Below, one piece after another: positions 16,349-25,186 of a DNA stretch of 64,000 nt (position 1 is the first letter of the stretch; each line of letters starts with the position of its first letter). The DNA is from Streptomyces sp. f51 (GTDB lineage: Bacteria > Actinomycetota > Actinomycetes > Streptomycetales > Streptomycetaceae): the NCBI RefSeq assembly GCF_037940415.1, contig NZ_CP149798.1, positions 8,028,599-8,092,598 on the forward strand, given 5' to 3'. The notes under the pieces were generated by a model. The model saw nothing but the letters and a program-made list of their open reading frames with translations. It did no database searches and had not been told where the DNA came from. Made by a program: the position numbers and the translations under genes.

Positions 16349-17586
16349 TCATCTCGCATTCGGTCCGCCCAGTCCCGGGCGTACGTCGTGGACGGCGCCA
16401 TGCTGAAGAGATCCCGGTGGAAGTCTCCGATCAGCGTGCGCATCCGTCCAGGCAGTGGGGAGCCCTCCATGAGGGCGAAGACGCTGGCAGCCGTCTTTGT
16501 GGCTTGCTCGGGCTCGCCTTGGCGGAGCTGCGCAAGCGCGAGCTGGCAGGTCGCCAGGGCACGGTTGCGTCGAAACGCGTCGGGGATTCTGGCGAGCGCC
16601 TGGTGCGCCCTGGCTTCAGCGTTGGCGTGCAGTCCGCTGTGGTTGAGGATGATCGCGGCGAGGTGGTCGAGCTCGGCTGCTCCGTAGAAGGCTGTCCACC
16701 GCGGGTGGTCTACCTCTCCGGCCTTGCGGAGCGTGGTCTGCGCTGTCCCAAGGGAGCGCTGGGCTGCTCTCGTATCGCCGAGGGTTGCGTGAGCCAGGGC
16801 GACGCGGACGCCGCCCATAGAGCCGAAGAACGGGTCTCTGCGGGCGGCCGGGGACGCTTCGGCGGCCTGAGCCGCAGCGAGTTGCTCGGGCCAGTTCCGC
16901 CGCTGGTAGGCGAGCATGGCCATGTTGACCCACACGCGCATACCGGTTGACGGGTCCTGCGAGAGGCCGGCGAATGCGGTCGACTCGTGCAAGTAGTTCT
17001 GTGCGCGGTCGAGGTCCCGAAGGTCAATGCAGGACCAGGCGGCGATGGTGGTGTATTCCGCGGCAAGGGCGTATAGGGCTCGGCGTACTCGCTCGCTCGC
17101 GTTTCGCTGCTGCAGTGCCAGTACGTCGGCGCGGCCTCGGAGGGCGGCTGCGGCCAGGCCGGCATGGCCGCCCTGGTGGTCGTCTGCTTCGACGAGCCGG
17201 TTCATGTTGGCAGCGACACGCGACACGTCGGACATGCCGACAGAGCGGCGCTGCTTGACGATCGGTAGTGCTGCGGCGGCTGTTCCGGTGGTTGAGGCGA
17301 TGAAGTTGCGGCGCCGCACTGGGTCCTCCGGGGGGTCTTGCATGGAGCGTGGTGCGCTGAACCCTAATTCCTCTACCCGGCAGCCGAATACGCGCTCTAG
17401 TGCAGCGCACGTACGACCGATGGGGCGGCTGTGCCTGCCGCTGAGCAGGTTGCGGACGGTGCGTGACGATATTTCACCGGGACGGCCGGTGATTTCCAGC
17501 AGTGCTTTGTTGAGCTGACCTGCCAGCTCGTCCTGCGTGAGGCCGAGTTCCTGCATCCGGCCTTGAAGGATGAGGTTCGCTCCCAT
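16333..17586 (-). CDS. XRE-type regulator with TPR-like domain
   Basis: This regulator has 417 residues. The N-terminal helix-turn-helix (residues about 5-70) contains LGLTQDELAGQLNKALLE and ISSRTVRNLLSGRHSRP. A Thr/Ala-rich linker (RRRNFIASTTGTAAAA) precedes helical repeats (residues about 120-400) that resemble tetratricopeptide repeats, with segments such as RVWVNMAMLAYQRRNWPEQL. Streptomyces often encode such XRE-TPR proteins beside peptide natural-product or HATPase/DUF6415 genes, where they may sense a small signal. It diverges from the ATPase-domain gene at 17795, so the 208-base gap holds promoters for both directions. It probably regulates the following cluster, including the graspetide genes. 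Confidence 0.8.
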   Translation of the reverse strand: MGANLILQGRMQELGLTQDELAGQLNKALLEITGRPGEISSRTVRNLLSGRHSRPIGRTCAALERVFGCRVEELGFSAPRSMQDPPEDPVRRRNFIASTTGTAAAALPIVKQRRSVGMSDVSRVAANMNRLVEADDHQGGHAGLAAAALRGRADVLALQQRNASERVRRALYALAAEYTTIAAWSCIDLRDLDRAQNYLHESTAFAGLSQDPSTGMRVWVNMAMLAYQRRNWPEQLAAAQAAEASPAARRDPFFGSMGGVRVALAHATLGDTRAAQRSLGTAQTTLRKAGEVDHPRWTAFYGAAELDHLAAIILNHSGLHANAEARAHQALARIPDAFRRNRALATCQLALAQLRQGEPEQATKTAASVFALMEGSPLPGRMRTLIGDFHRDLFSMAPSTTYARDWADRMRDEWSRA

Positions 17587-17794
17587 GCGCCGACGGTAGT
17601 CCTGCCGTCACCGTGCGACCTAGCCCCGAGGTAATGCGAATGCAAAGTCTTCCGGTTGGGGGCCCGCACGCAACCGGAACCCTTCCTGTTCTCCTCCGCT
17701 CAAGGCTCGTTGACTGGACGCGAACCACCGAGCCGACATCTGGTGCAGCCGGTGACCGTGAGCCCGATGTGCGGGCCGAGAGGACGAGGACGTG

Positions 17795-18277
17795 ATGACG
17801 ACAGCCGTACAAACGCCTCGCGATGTCCGCTACCGCGACGGGGACGTCATGGGTGTGAGCTTCGAGATTGCGTGCCGCGGTGACGGAACCCCGCCGAGCC
17901 CCGAGGATTGCGCGTGGGTAGGAGTCATGCGCCGCATCGCCATGGCACGCCTGCGGTACCGCGGGCTGGACGTCCTCCAGGACGACGTGGGCTTCATCGT
18001 CTCCGAACTGCTCACGAACGCGATCCTCCACAGCGGAACCACCACGGTCAGCTTGACCATGGTCGTGCAGGACGGCGGTCTGTGCCTCTCCGTCGCGGAC
18101 GGTATTCCGGGCGGGCCGCCCCCGGTGCTGAAGGCGGCTGGCACCGACGCCGAGTCGGGGCGCGGCCTCGCTCTCGTCGATGCTCTGGTGAAGAAGAACG
18201 GCGGCACATGGGGAACTAACGACATCGGGGCTACGACCTGGTGCCGTCTCGTCATCCCGTCCGGGGATCAGTTATGA
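17795..18277 (+). CDS. small HATPase-domain regulatory protein
   Basis: The protein has 160 residues and the GHKL/HATPase_c fold of RsbW-like anti-sigma or regulatory kinases. The N-box is FIVSELLTNAILHSG, the G1 motif is SVADGIPGG and the G2 motif is AESGRGLALVDALV. ATP binding is therefore expected; Ser phosphorylation of a partner is possible but no partner gene is seen. ATG at 17795 is chosen because GACGAGG lies just upstream; GTG at 17792 is also possible. Its stop overlaps the next start as ATGA, so the three genes 17795-19421 form one translationally coupled unit upstream of the graspetide genes. Confidence 0.85.
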   Translation: MTTAVQTPRDVRYRDGDVMGVSFEIACRGDGTPPSPEDCAWVGVMRRIAMARLRYRGLDVLQDDVGFIVSELLTNAILHSGTTTVSLTMVVQDGGLCLSVADGIPGGPPPVLKAAGTDAESGRGLALVDALVKKNGGTWGTNDIGATTWCRLVIPSGDQL

Positions 18278-18693
18278 GCGACCCCGCGATCCCGCGCATG
18301 CCCGTGCCTGATTGGGCGCCGCCGTTGGACCCCGAAGATTTGGACTCAGTGCTGACCAAAGTCCGGGGGTGGCAGCCCTTCCACGGTGAATCGCTCCTCG
18401 ACGACGTTGGGGCGGTCCTCGACGACGTCACCCCCGCCAAAGATGCCCTCGACGACCACGACCTGCGGCTCCGCGGCCATCTGATGCAACTCATCGCGAT
18501 TGCCGTCGCTACGGAGGCCGGTCAGAAGGACCCGGAAGCGGAGCAACTGATCGAGCGGGCGGGCCGGTTATGCACCGAAGTGATGCCGAGCGACCATCTG
18601 CAGGCCGTGGGGCATCTGCGCCGGATGGCCTGGGCGGTCAGCGAACTCCACGAACGCCTTGGCGCGATCAAGTGCCTGCGGGAGGCGGCCTGA
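18274..18693 (+). CDS. DUF6415-like small protein
   Basis: This 139-residue acidic helical protein contains SLLDDVGAVLDDVTP, LRLRGHLMQLIAIAV and VGHLRRMAWAVSELHERL. This pattern matches the Streptomyces family I remember as DUF6415, members of which occur with XRE regulators and HATPase proteins near natural-product genes. No catalytic motif or membrane segment is visible. Its start and stop overlap the neighbouring genes (ATGA and TGATG), showing tight coupling. A regulatory partner role is likely but unproven. Confidence 0.75.
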   Translation: MSDPAIPRMPVPDWAPPLDPEDLDSVLTKVRGWQPFHGESLLDDVGAVLDDVTPAKDALDDHDLRLRGHLMQLIAIAVATEAGQKDPEAEQLIERAGRLCTEVMPSDHLQAVGHLRRMAWAVSELHERLGAIKCLREAA

Positions 18694-19421
18694 TGCTGGG
18701 TCCCCTGCTTCCGTACAACCCGCCCGCTCCATCGAGAGAGACGTATCGCTTCATGCCTTCCACCGCAGCCGGTCCGGCCGTAGTCCCGTACGTCATCCAG
18801 CGGTTAGGGGAGGAGGTGGCGCCCGACAACCTGGTCATCAGGCGCACTGTGCCGGGCCGAAGCCGACTCCTCTACCTCGACGAAGATCCCCGGGACCGTG
18901 ATCCCCGCGGTGTGCTGTACGCGCGGGTCGGCTGGAACCCACTGGGTGCGGACGGGATGCCGACCGGGGAACCGCAGTGGAAGTTCATGCACCCGCACCG
19001 GCAGATGATGACCATGCAGACCCTGCGGTGCCAGGTGTGCACGCAGCCGGCCAGGGCGAAGATCGGCTTCATCTTCCTTGCGGGGCCCAGGGACGAGGAC
19101 CCCACCCAGACGGAGATTCTGACGAACCAGCCTCCGGTGTGCGCCCGGCATGTGCGCACCGTTGCAGCGCTGTGCCCGCACATGGAGAAGCAGCCGATGG
19201 TGTTCCTCGCCCAGAGCGCCCCCATGTACGGCGTGAGCGGAGTTCTCTACGGCCGTCTCGCCCGTGGGGGCCTGCACGTCGTCGCCCGACCGGACATCGC
19301 CGTGCCCTACGGGAACCCGGACCTGGCCACGTTCCTTGCCTCGCAGATGGTCCGTCGGCTCTCGAGCTTCCGCGTCCTGGACCTGGGCGAGCTCCTCAAG
19401 GAGCTCGGGATGGCCGCATAG
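18693..19421 (+). CDS. hypothetical protein with a CxxC...CxxH pattern
   Basis: The protein has 242 residues. I recognise no named family. A central segment has CQVCTQPARAKIGFIF and later PPVCARHVRTVAALCPH, a spacing that could bind a zinc ion. The C-terminal part (residues about 180-242) is hydrophobic-rich but has no clear transmembrane helix. It begins by a TGATG overlap with the preceding gene. It is probably a cytoplasmic component of the same regulatory unit. The graspetide precursor starts 157 bases downstream. Confidence 0.7.
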   Translation: MLGPLLPYNPPAPSRETYRFMPSTAAGPAVVPYVIQRLGEEVAPDNLVIRRTVPGRSRLLYLDEDPRDRDPRGVLYARVGWNPLGADGMPTGEPQWKFMHPHRQMMTMQTLRCQVCTQPARAKIGFIFLAGPRDEDPTQTEILTNQPPVCARHVRTVAALCPHMEKQPMVFLAQSAPMYGVSGVLYGRLARGGLHVVARPDIAVPYGNPDLATFLASQMVRRLSSFRVLDLGELLKELGMAA

Positions 19422-19578
19422 ACCCTTGCCTGGTGACCAGGATGGACCTGGCACCGGCGGCAGGTAAGGCGCTTGGTGCGGGGAGCTGACTCCGGCCGTT
19501 GCTCACGGCCCCGGGACACGATCCACGCCGAGTGATCTCCGAGATTCATATGTTCCGAACCGACTCGAAGGAGCGCTT

Positions 19579-19839
19579 GTGACCACCTCCGTTACGCAGC
19601 CCACCGCCGCCCGCCCGTGGGGCGCGAGCCGACTCGCGCCGTACCCCTCGTCCGTTCACCGCCCGCATGCCACGGTCGCCATCGACCCCGCCACCCAGCT
19701 CGGGATGTTCCGCGATCGGGCCGGTCAGGTGGTCGAGATGGGCAAGCACGGCACCAGTTCCGGCACTGAGACGTCAACAACCACGAACTCGGACTCGGCG
19801 AACGACCAGGGCAGCGACCAGGACAGCCAACAGGACTGA
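19579..19839 (+). CDS. tgmA: graspetide precursor peptide (ATP-grasp-modified RiPP)
   Basis: The precursor has 86 residues. The leader holds RPWGASRLAPYP, which resembles the conserved PWG.SR..PYP motif of putative ATP-grasp-targeted RiPP precursors. DPATQLGMF and GQVVEMGKHGTS.GT follow, as in that family. The C-terminal core is a Thr/Ser run (GTSSGTETSTTT) followed by an acidic tail rich in Asp. These would be the hydroxyl donors and carboxyl acceptors for omega-ester rings. GTG at 19579 is preceded by GAAGGAG at a good distance. The stop overlaps the ligase start as TGATG. The ring pattern cannot be deduced from sequence. Confidence 0.85.
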   Translation: MTTSVTQPTAARPWGASRLAPYPSSVHRPHATVAIDPATQLGMFRDRAGQVVEMGKHGTSSGTETSTTTNSDSANDQGSDQDSQQD

Positions 19840-20807
19840 TGTCCATGACCGAGAAGGGGCCGGTACTGGTGGCCACCGAGGCGGATGATGTCACCGCCGA
19901 CATGGTGATCACCGAACTCAACCGGTGCGACGTGCCTGTGGTGCGATTCGACCCTGCCGATATTTGTCAGGGCCGTCTGACGGTCTCGGCTCGGTTCGGT
20001 ACCTGCTCGGCCTTCGTGGCTGGGCAGGTACGCACTCCGTCGAGAAGCGTCGACCTCACGCAGGTGCGTTCGGTGTACTGGCGTCGCCCCGTCTGGCCCC
20101 AGTTCGCCCATCTGAGTGATGACGATGCCCGGTTCGCCGCCGCGCAGGTCCGTTATGGACTCGCCGGCACCCTGTACGCGCTCGATGGCCCGCTCTGGGT
20201 CAACAACCCGCTTTGCAACGCGGCGGCTGACTACAAGCCCGCTCAGCTCGCCGCCGCCCAGAGGCTCGGTCTCGCTGTCCCGCCTACGCTCGTCACCAAC
20301 GACCCCGGCGACGCCCGCGAATTCATCAGTGCCCACGATCAGGTGATTTACAAAACGCTGCGCTGGACGCCGTACCAGCAGGACGGAGTCCCGGTCACCG
20401 GATGGGCAGAACCGGTGACCGCCGACGAGATCGACGAGAGCGTACGAGTAGCCCCGCACCTCTTCCAGGCGCGTGTGCCCAAGGTCGCCGACGTCCGGGT
20501 GCTCGTGGTCGGCCGGCGGCTGTTCGCGGTCCGGATCGACTCCGACCTCCTTGACTGGCGCAAGGACTACTCGGCGCTGGCCTACAGCGTGGTCGATCTG
20601 CCCGACCGGATAAGCCGGGCCCTTCTGGCTTACCTGGAGCACTACGCGTTGGTGTCCGGGAGCTTTGACCTCGCCGTCGATGCGGCCGGGGAGTACTGGT
20701 GGCTGGAGCTGAACCCGAACGGCCAGTGGGGATGGCTTGAGGAGAAGACCGGACTGGGGATGTCCGCCGCATTTGCTGATCTGCTGACACGAGGAGATAC
20801 CGCATGA
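19839..20807 (+). CDS. tgmB: ATP-grasp ligase of graspetide maturation
   Basis: The enzyme has 322 residues. It belongs to the MvdD/PsnB/TgmB-type ATP-grasp ligases, which join side-chain hydroxyls (or amines) of the precursor to acidic side chains with ATP. Visible features are the N-terminal region with VYWRRPVWPQF, the substrate-binding region PPTLVTNDPGD and the ATP-binding VIYKTLRWTPY. Mg-binding residues are in FDLAVD and WWLELNPNGQWGWLE (E-x-N). Its start overlaps the precursor stop (TGATG) and its end overlaps the methyltransferase start (ATGA). The product is an ester-linked macrocyclic peptide, with the ring number unknown. Confidence 0.92.
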   Translation: MSMTEKGPVLVATEADDVTADMVITELNRCDVPVVRFDPADICQGRLTVSARFGTCSAFVAGQVRTPSRSVDLTQVRSVYWRRPVWPQFAHLSDDDARFAAAQVRYGLAGTLYALDGPLWVNNPLCNAAADYKPAQLAAAQRLGLAVPPTLVTNDPGDAREFISAHDQVIYKTLRWTPYQQDGVPVTGWAEPVTADEIDESVRVAPHLFQARVPKVADVRVLVVGRRLFAVRIDSDLLDWRKDYSALAYSVVDLPDRISRALLAYLEHYALVSGSFDLAVDAAGEYWWLELNPNGQWGWLEEKTGLGMSAAFADLLTRGDTA

Positions 20808-21970
20808 CCGAGATGGAATCCGAGCGGCAGGCTCTCGCCGAAAGGCTGGTCGAGGCAGGTGTGCTCGTCACGCCGGCGTGGCGCCACGCGGTGGAAGCCA
20901 TCCCGCGCGAGATGTTCCTGCACCCCGGCGTGTTCCTTCCGCAGGACAAAGGGCGGTGGCGCCCGGTCACCTCGCTCGGCACCAACCCGGCCGAGTGGGC
21001 AAAGATCGCCTACAGCGACCAGTCGCTGACCACGCAACTCGACGGCCACCTCACCGCCGACGAAGTGAGCGAGCCCGTCACCGGCTCGCCCACCTCGTCA
21101 TCGACCACCCCGGTCACCGTGCTCAGCATGATCGAAAGCCTGGACATCGAGGACGGACACCGAGTTCTGGAGATCGGGACGGGCACCGGCTACTCGGCGG
21201 CCCTGCTGTGCCACCGGCTCGGCGAGGACAACGTGACGACGGTGGAAGCCGACTCCGATGTTGCAGAGCGCGCCGATACAGCGCTGGAAGCAGTCGGCTT
21301 CTCGACATGGACCGTCACCGGGGACGGCCTGCTCGGCCATCCCCCCAACGCGCCCTACGACCGGGTGATCGCAACGTGCGCCGTCCGCCGTATCCCCTAC
21401 TCCTGGGTCCGACAGACCAAGCCAGGCGGCATCATCCTCAGCACCGTGGGTTCCTGGGGCTACGGGACCGGGCTCGCCAAGGTCGTCGTGAACGAGGACG
21501 GCAACGCCCGAGGCAGCATCATCGGGGACGCCTCGTTCATGCAGGCTCGCGCACAAGCGATCCTGCCGGTCTCCGGCGACTTGTCCGCCCGCACCGCCTT
21601 CGCGGACAGCGAGCGGGCAACCAAACTCCCTCCGACGATTCTGACCAAATGGATGCCGGCCTTCCTCACCCAGCTCGCAGCACCCGGCGCACAGCTCGTC
21701 CGAGCTTCGACACACGATGGCGCCCAGCTCCTATACGTCTTCGATCCGGAGAAGGAGTCGTTCGCTGAATTCACAACCGGCAGTGACGGCTGGACAGTCC
21801 GCCAGGGCGGACCCGTGGCCCTGTGGGACGCCATCGAACAGGCCCTCACCGCATGGCAGGACGCAGGGAGCCCGGACATCGCAGCTGTACAACTCCAGAT
21901 CACCAGCAGCTCCCACAGGTACTGGATCGGCGACAACCCGGAACTGCGCTGGGAACACCGCCTCGCCTGA
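20804..21970 (+). CDS. PIMT-like methyltransferase of the graspetide cluster
   Basis: The enzyme has 388 residues. The N-terminal domain is a class I SAM-dependent methyltransferase of the protein-L-isoaspartate type. Motif I is VLEIGTGTGYSAALL, the acidic motif follows as TTVEAD, and YDRVIATCAVRRIPYSW matches the later motif. The C-terminal 150 residues form an extra domain typical of the graspetide-associated subfamily. In the fuscimiditide pathway a homologous enzyme methylates an Asp of the cyclised peptide, which then closes to an aspartimide. The same outcome is inferred here. The start overlaps the ligase stop as ATGA, so the three genes are translationally coupled. Confidence 0.9.
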   Translation: MTEMESERQALAERLVEAGVLVTPAWRHAVEAIPREMFLHPGVFLPQDKGRWRPVTSLGTNPAEWAKIAYSDQSLTTQLDGHLTADEVSEPVTGSPTSSSTTPVTVLSMIESLDIEDGHRVLEIGTGTGYSAALLCHRLGEDNVTTVEADSDVAERADTALEAVGFSTWTVTGDGLLGHPPNAPYDRVIATCAVRRIPYSWVRQTKPGGIILSTVGSWGYGTGLAKVVVNEDGNARGSIIGDASFMQARAQAILPVSGDLSARTAFADSERATKLPPTILTKWMPAFLTQLAAPGAQLVRASTHDGAQLLYVFDPEKESFAEFTTGSDGWTVRQGGPVALWDAIEQALTAWQDAGSPDIAAVQLQITSSSHRYWIGDNPELRWEHRLA

Positions 21971-22053
21971 CCGCAGGAGGCCAGACACCGCCCCGGGGGC
22001 AGTCCGGGGTCGATACCCTTCCGGGAGAGCCACCACCGTTAAGGAACGCCACG

Positions 22054-22359
22054 ATGGACGACGAACCGCTGTCGGATTGGGCCGAGCGCCGCGACGCGAA
22101 GATCGGCCGACTCCGTGCCGTCCCCGTCGTCCCCGGCAATGCCCCCAGGGGCGCCCACGTGAATCCCGACGCGCCGCGCGTCATCGAACGGTGGAATGGA
22201 TACTCCTGGGAGCCCTACGGGTTCGCGGTGAACTTGGACGAGGCGAAGCACCTCCTGCACCCGGAGGCTGCTGGAGATCCGGAGCCGCCCAAGAGGTCGG
22301 CGCCCAAGATTCTCGGCAGCGGAAACGGTAGGCACCGCAAGCCGCAGACCCCGCGGTAG
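22054..22359 (+). CDS. DUF6087-like small protein
   Basis: The protein has 101 residues and starts MDDEPLSDWAERRDAK. It continues with GNAPRGAHVNPDAPRVIERW and EPYGFAVNLDEAKHLLHPE. I remember this pattern as the Streptomyces family DUF6087; the confidence in that number is moderate. It has no signal peptide or membrane helix and a basic tail. The ATG at 22054 is 84 bases after the methyltransferase stop, on the same strand, so it may be the last gene of the graspetide transcript. Its role is unknown. Confidence 0.7.
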   Translation: MDDEPLSDWAERRDAKIGRLRAVPVVPGNAPRGAHVNPDAPRVIERWNGYSWEPYGFAVNLDEAKHLLHPEAAGDPEPPKRSAPKILGSGNGRHRKPQTPR

Positions 22360-22499
22360 GTCGACCGGACTGTCCTATACCGGCCCCGTTCATCGGCTCC
22401 CCCCGACGGATGGACGGGGTCTTGCCTGCTCCTCCCTTTCGACGCCGCCACGCTCAGCTGGGCAGTGAGCAGGTTCAGGCGCTGCGCCGCGGTTTCCGC

Positions 22500-22975
22500 G
22501 CCGTCGTCTTCGTGGCTGCCGACGACGACTGCGGCAGTGCTTCTTCGCCAGAAATAGCTGCTCCAACTGCCCTTTCAGGGAGCCCGGAAGATCTTTTCGT
22601 GGAGGATTACGATGCCCTTCTGGTCCGTGCGCATCTTCAGCTCGGTACCCGTGGTGATCGTCTGGGACAATCGGAACATCCACAGGACGGCCGGACTACA
22701 TCAGGGCGCGGCTGACCACGATTGGCTCACCAACTTTTCAACTCCCGTCCTCTTCACCCGATCTGAACCCTGTCGAGGACGTTTGGTCGCTGCTGCGGCG
22801 AGGCCCATAGCCAACACCGCGTTCACTGACCCCGAACACCTTGAGCGCGCCTTCCGTCGCAGACCGGCACACATCCAGCGCCACCCGACCTCATCAACGA
22901 CGGCCTCGCCGAAACCGGCCTACACATCACTGCACATCCGACACCAAGGGAATCAGTAGTGGTCCTCGGCCTCGC
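22500..22975 (+). pseudogene. IS630-family transposase, frameshifted catalytic part
   Basis: Several frames together give the end of an IS630 DDE transposase. They are PVVIVWDNRNIHRTAGL, the D-N motif region (22645-22695), and DHDWLTNF. In another frame comes the end that would be SSSPDLNPVEDVWSLLRRG. IANTAFTDPEHLERAFRR and a tail like ETGLHITAHPTPRES follow. Frameshifts lie near 22600, 22735 and 22860. The N-terminus is missing. It is a dead insertion-sequence remnant between the graspetide locus and the mannosyltransferase. Confidence 0.7.
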
Positions 22976-23226
22976 CCCATCACCTCTGCCAGGTCGGTCC
23001 CGATGCCGTCTACTGCCCGCTCCGCCTCCGCTGCCAAGAGGGTGCCGATGCCGTACCGCTTCTCAACGCCCGAGCCGGTGCTGACCTCAACCCCCTCCAG
23101 GCAGCGCCTTGTCCAGGTTCAAGCAGTCCCGATCAGCGAGGGCTGACGTGAGCCGACGTGACCACCACCGACCGCCGGGCAGATGCTCCCGCTCGTCCTG
23201 CTCTCCACGAGTAGAAGGCTCACCAC

Positions 23227-24951
23227 GTGATCCATGAGAAAACGCCCGCGTTTGTCGACGAGCCACGGAAGGGGGCGAATCGCCAGCCGATCTCCTGGGA
23301 GCGGCGGCTGCGGCACTTCGGGCACGTCGGGCGCCCGCCTACGTCCGTGCGTGACCGTCTGGTCGTGCCGTTTCCCGAACCCGGGTCACGGCTTTGGCGC
23401 ATGCTCGGGCTGTCCCCAGTAGCCGCGTGCCGGCTGGCGCGCTGGTCGCAATGGGGTGGGCCGCTGCTGGTGGCGCTCCTTGCCGGGCTGCCTCGCTTTT
23501 GGCGTCTGGGCAGCCCGCGGGCGGTCGTGTTCGACGAGACGTACTACGCCAAGGACGCCTGGTCGATGCTGCGGTTCGGCTACGAGGGCACCTGGCCGAA
23601 GGGCCAGATATCCGACCCGCAGATCCTCGCCGATCCGCAGGTGATCCCGCTCTCCGACGCCGGGTCCTTCGTCGCGCACCCGCCGACGGGCAAATGGGTC
23701 ATCGCCCTCGGCGAGTGGATCTTCGGCCTCACCCCCTTCGGCTGGCGTTTCATGACGGCGCTCCTTGGCACGCTGTCGGTGCTGATGCTGTGCCGAATAG
23801 GACGCCGCCTGTTCCGTTCGACACCGCTGGGCTGCCTGGCCGGAGCACTGATGGCGATTGACGGTCTGCACTACGTGATGAGCCGCACCGCTCTTCTCGA
23901 CCTCGTCGTCATGTTCTTCGTCCTGGCGGCGTTCGGCTGCCTGCTCATCGACCGGGACGGTGCGCGAGACCGGCTCGCGGCAGCTCTACCGGTCGACGAG
24001 GACGACCGGGTGCGCCCGGACGGACACACCGGCGACCATGCCGGGACGGGAGCGCGTCCCTGGCGGCTCGCTGCCGGCCTCTGCCTGGGCCTGGCGGCCT
24101 CAACCAAATGGAACGGCCTGTACTTCCTCGCCTTCTTCGTGATCCTCACCCTGCTGTGGGACGTCGGCGCTCGCCGCGTAGCGGGCGCGCACCGCCCCTA
24201 CCGCGCAGTGCTGCGCAAAGACCTCGGCTGGTCGGTGCTGTCCCTCGCCCCGGTCGCTGTCGTGACGTATCTGGCGACATGGACCGGCTGGTTCCTGTCC
24301 GACAACGGCTATGGACGCCACTGGGCGGACGCCCGGGGTGGCGCATGGTCGTGGATCCCGGCTCCGCTGCGCAGCCTGTGGCACTACGAGCACGCCGTCT
24401 ACCAGTTCAATGTGGGACTGAGTACTCCCCACAAGTACCAGTCGAACCCCTGGAGTTGGCCGGTCGTCGGCCGCCCTGTGCTGTTCCACTACCAATCGCC
24501 AGCACCCGAGAAAGACGGCTGTCACGCGGCGGCCGGCTGTACACAGGCAATCCTCGCCCTGGGAACACCGCTCCTGTGGTGGTCGGCATGCTGCGCACTC
24601 ATGTACCTGCTCTACCGATGGGCGCTGCGCCGCGACTGGCGCTCCGGCGCCATCCTCTGCGCGGTGGGCGCCGGCTATCTGCCCTGGTTCCTCTACCAGG
24701 ACCGCACGATCTTCTCCTTCTATGCGGTCGTCTTCGTGCCGTACCTGTGCCTGGCCGTGACGATGATGCTGGGAGCCCTGCTGGGTCCGGCGGGAGCGAC
24801 CGACAAGCGCCGCATACGAGGTGCGGTGGCCGCAAGCGTCCTTGTCCTGCTCATCGCCTGGAACTTCATCTATTTCTTCCCGATCTACACCGGACAGACG
24901 ATCCCGCATGCCGACTGGCTCGCCAGAATGTGGCTCGACACCTGGATCTGA
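23227..24951 (+). CDS. pmt: protein O-mannosyltransferase (PMT family)
   Basis: The protein has 574 residues and is a polytopic membrane protein of the GT39/PMT class. The first loop has the catalytic DE pair in VVFDETYYAKDAW. APADGKW-like HPPTGKWVIALGEW and MSRTALLDLVVMFF follow, and ASTKWNGLYFLAFF is another conserved PMT segment. About ten hydrophobic helices are visible. Such enzymes use polyprenyl-phosphate mannose to glycosylate Ser/Thr of secreted proteins at the outer face of the membrane. GTG at 23227 follows AGAAGG. A strong hairpin begins 11 bases after the stop. Streptomyces usually keep one chromosomal pmt gene; this may be a second copy carried in the arm. Confidence 0.93.
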   Translation: MIHEKTPAFVDEPRKGANRQPISWERRLRHFGHVGRPPTSVRDRLVVPFPEPGSRLWRMLGLSPVAACRLARWSQWGGPLLVALLAGLPRFWRLGSPRAVVFDETYYAKDAWSMLRFGYEGTWPKGQISDPQILADPQVIPLSDAGSFVAHPPTGKWVIALGEWIFGLTPFGWRFMTALLGTLSVLMLCRIGRRLFRSTPLGCLAGALMAIDGLHYVMSRTALLDLVVMFFVLAAFGCLLIDRDGARDRLAAALPVDEDDRVRPDGHTGDHAGTGARPWRLAAGLCLGLAASTKWNGLYFLAFFVILTLLWDVGARRVAGAHRPYRAVLRKDLGWSVLSLAPVAVVTYLATWTGWFLSDNGYGRHWADARGGAWSWIPAPLRSLWHYEHAVYQFNVGLSTPHKYQSNPWSWPVVGRPVLFHYQSPAPEKDGCHAAAGCTQAILALGTPLLWWSACCALMYLLYRWALRRDWRSGAILCAVGAGYLPWFLYQDRTIFSFYAVVFVPYLCLAVTMMLGALLGPAGATDKRRIRGAVAASVLVLLIAWNFIYFFPIYTGQTIPHADWLARMWLDTWI

Positions 24952-24961
24952 GCCTGGCTAC

Positions 24962-25001
24962 TTGACGTCCTCCCCGCCCTTTAGGGCGGGGAGGACGTCA
25001 A
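24962..25001 (+). terminator. 18-bp perfect hairpin, like an IS200/IS605 right end
   Basis: TTGACGTCCTCCCCGCCC at 24962-24979 pairs perfectly with GGGCGGGGAGGACGTCAA at 24984-25001 around TTTA. Lying just after the mannosyltransferase stop, it will act as a terminator. Its second arm is almost identical to the right end of the TnpB element at 33961-33982 (TTTAGGGCGGGGAGGATGTCAA), so it may be a solo end of the same element family. Confidence 0.6.
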
Positions 25002-25186
25002 AGCCATCACGGATGGGCCGCCCACCCCGGCGAACACGACTGACACTCGCTGGGACTGTGCTGGCGTTGGACTGCGCTGTGGCGCCCCGCATCGTGCCGT
25101 GCTGCAGTGCGCGGGCCCCGGCCGGTGTGCTGATGCGCTGGCCGGGCAGTATGTGCCCAGCTATTTACTGCTCGTGAGGGGTCGTC

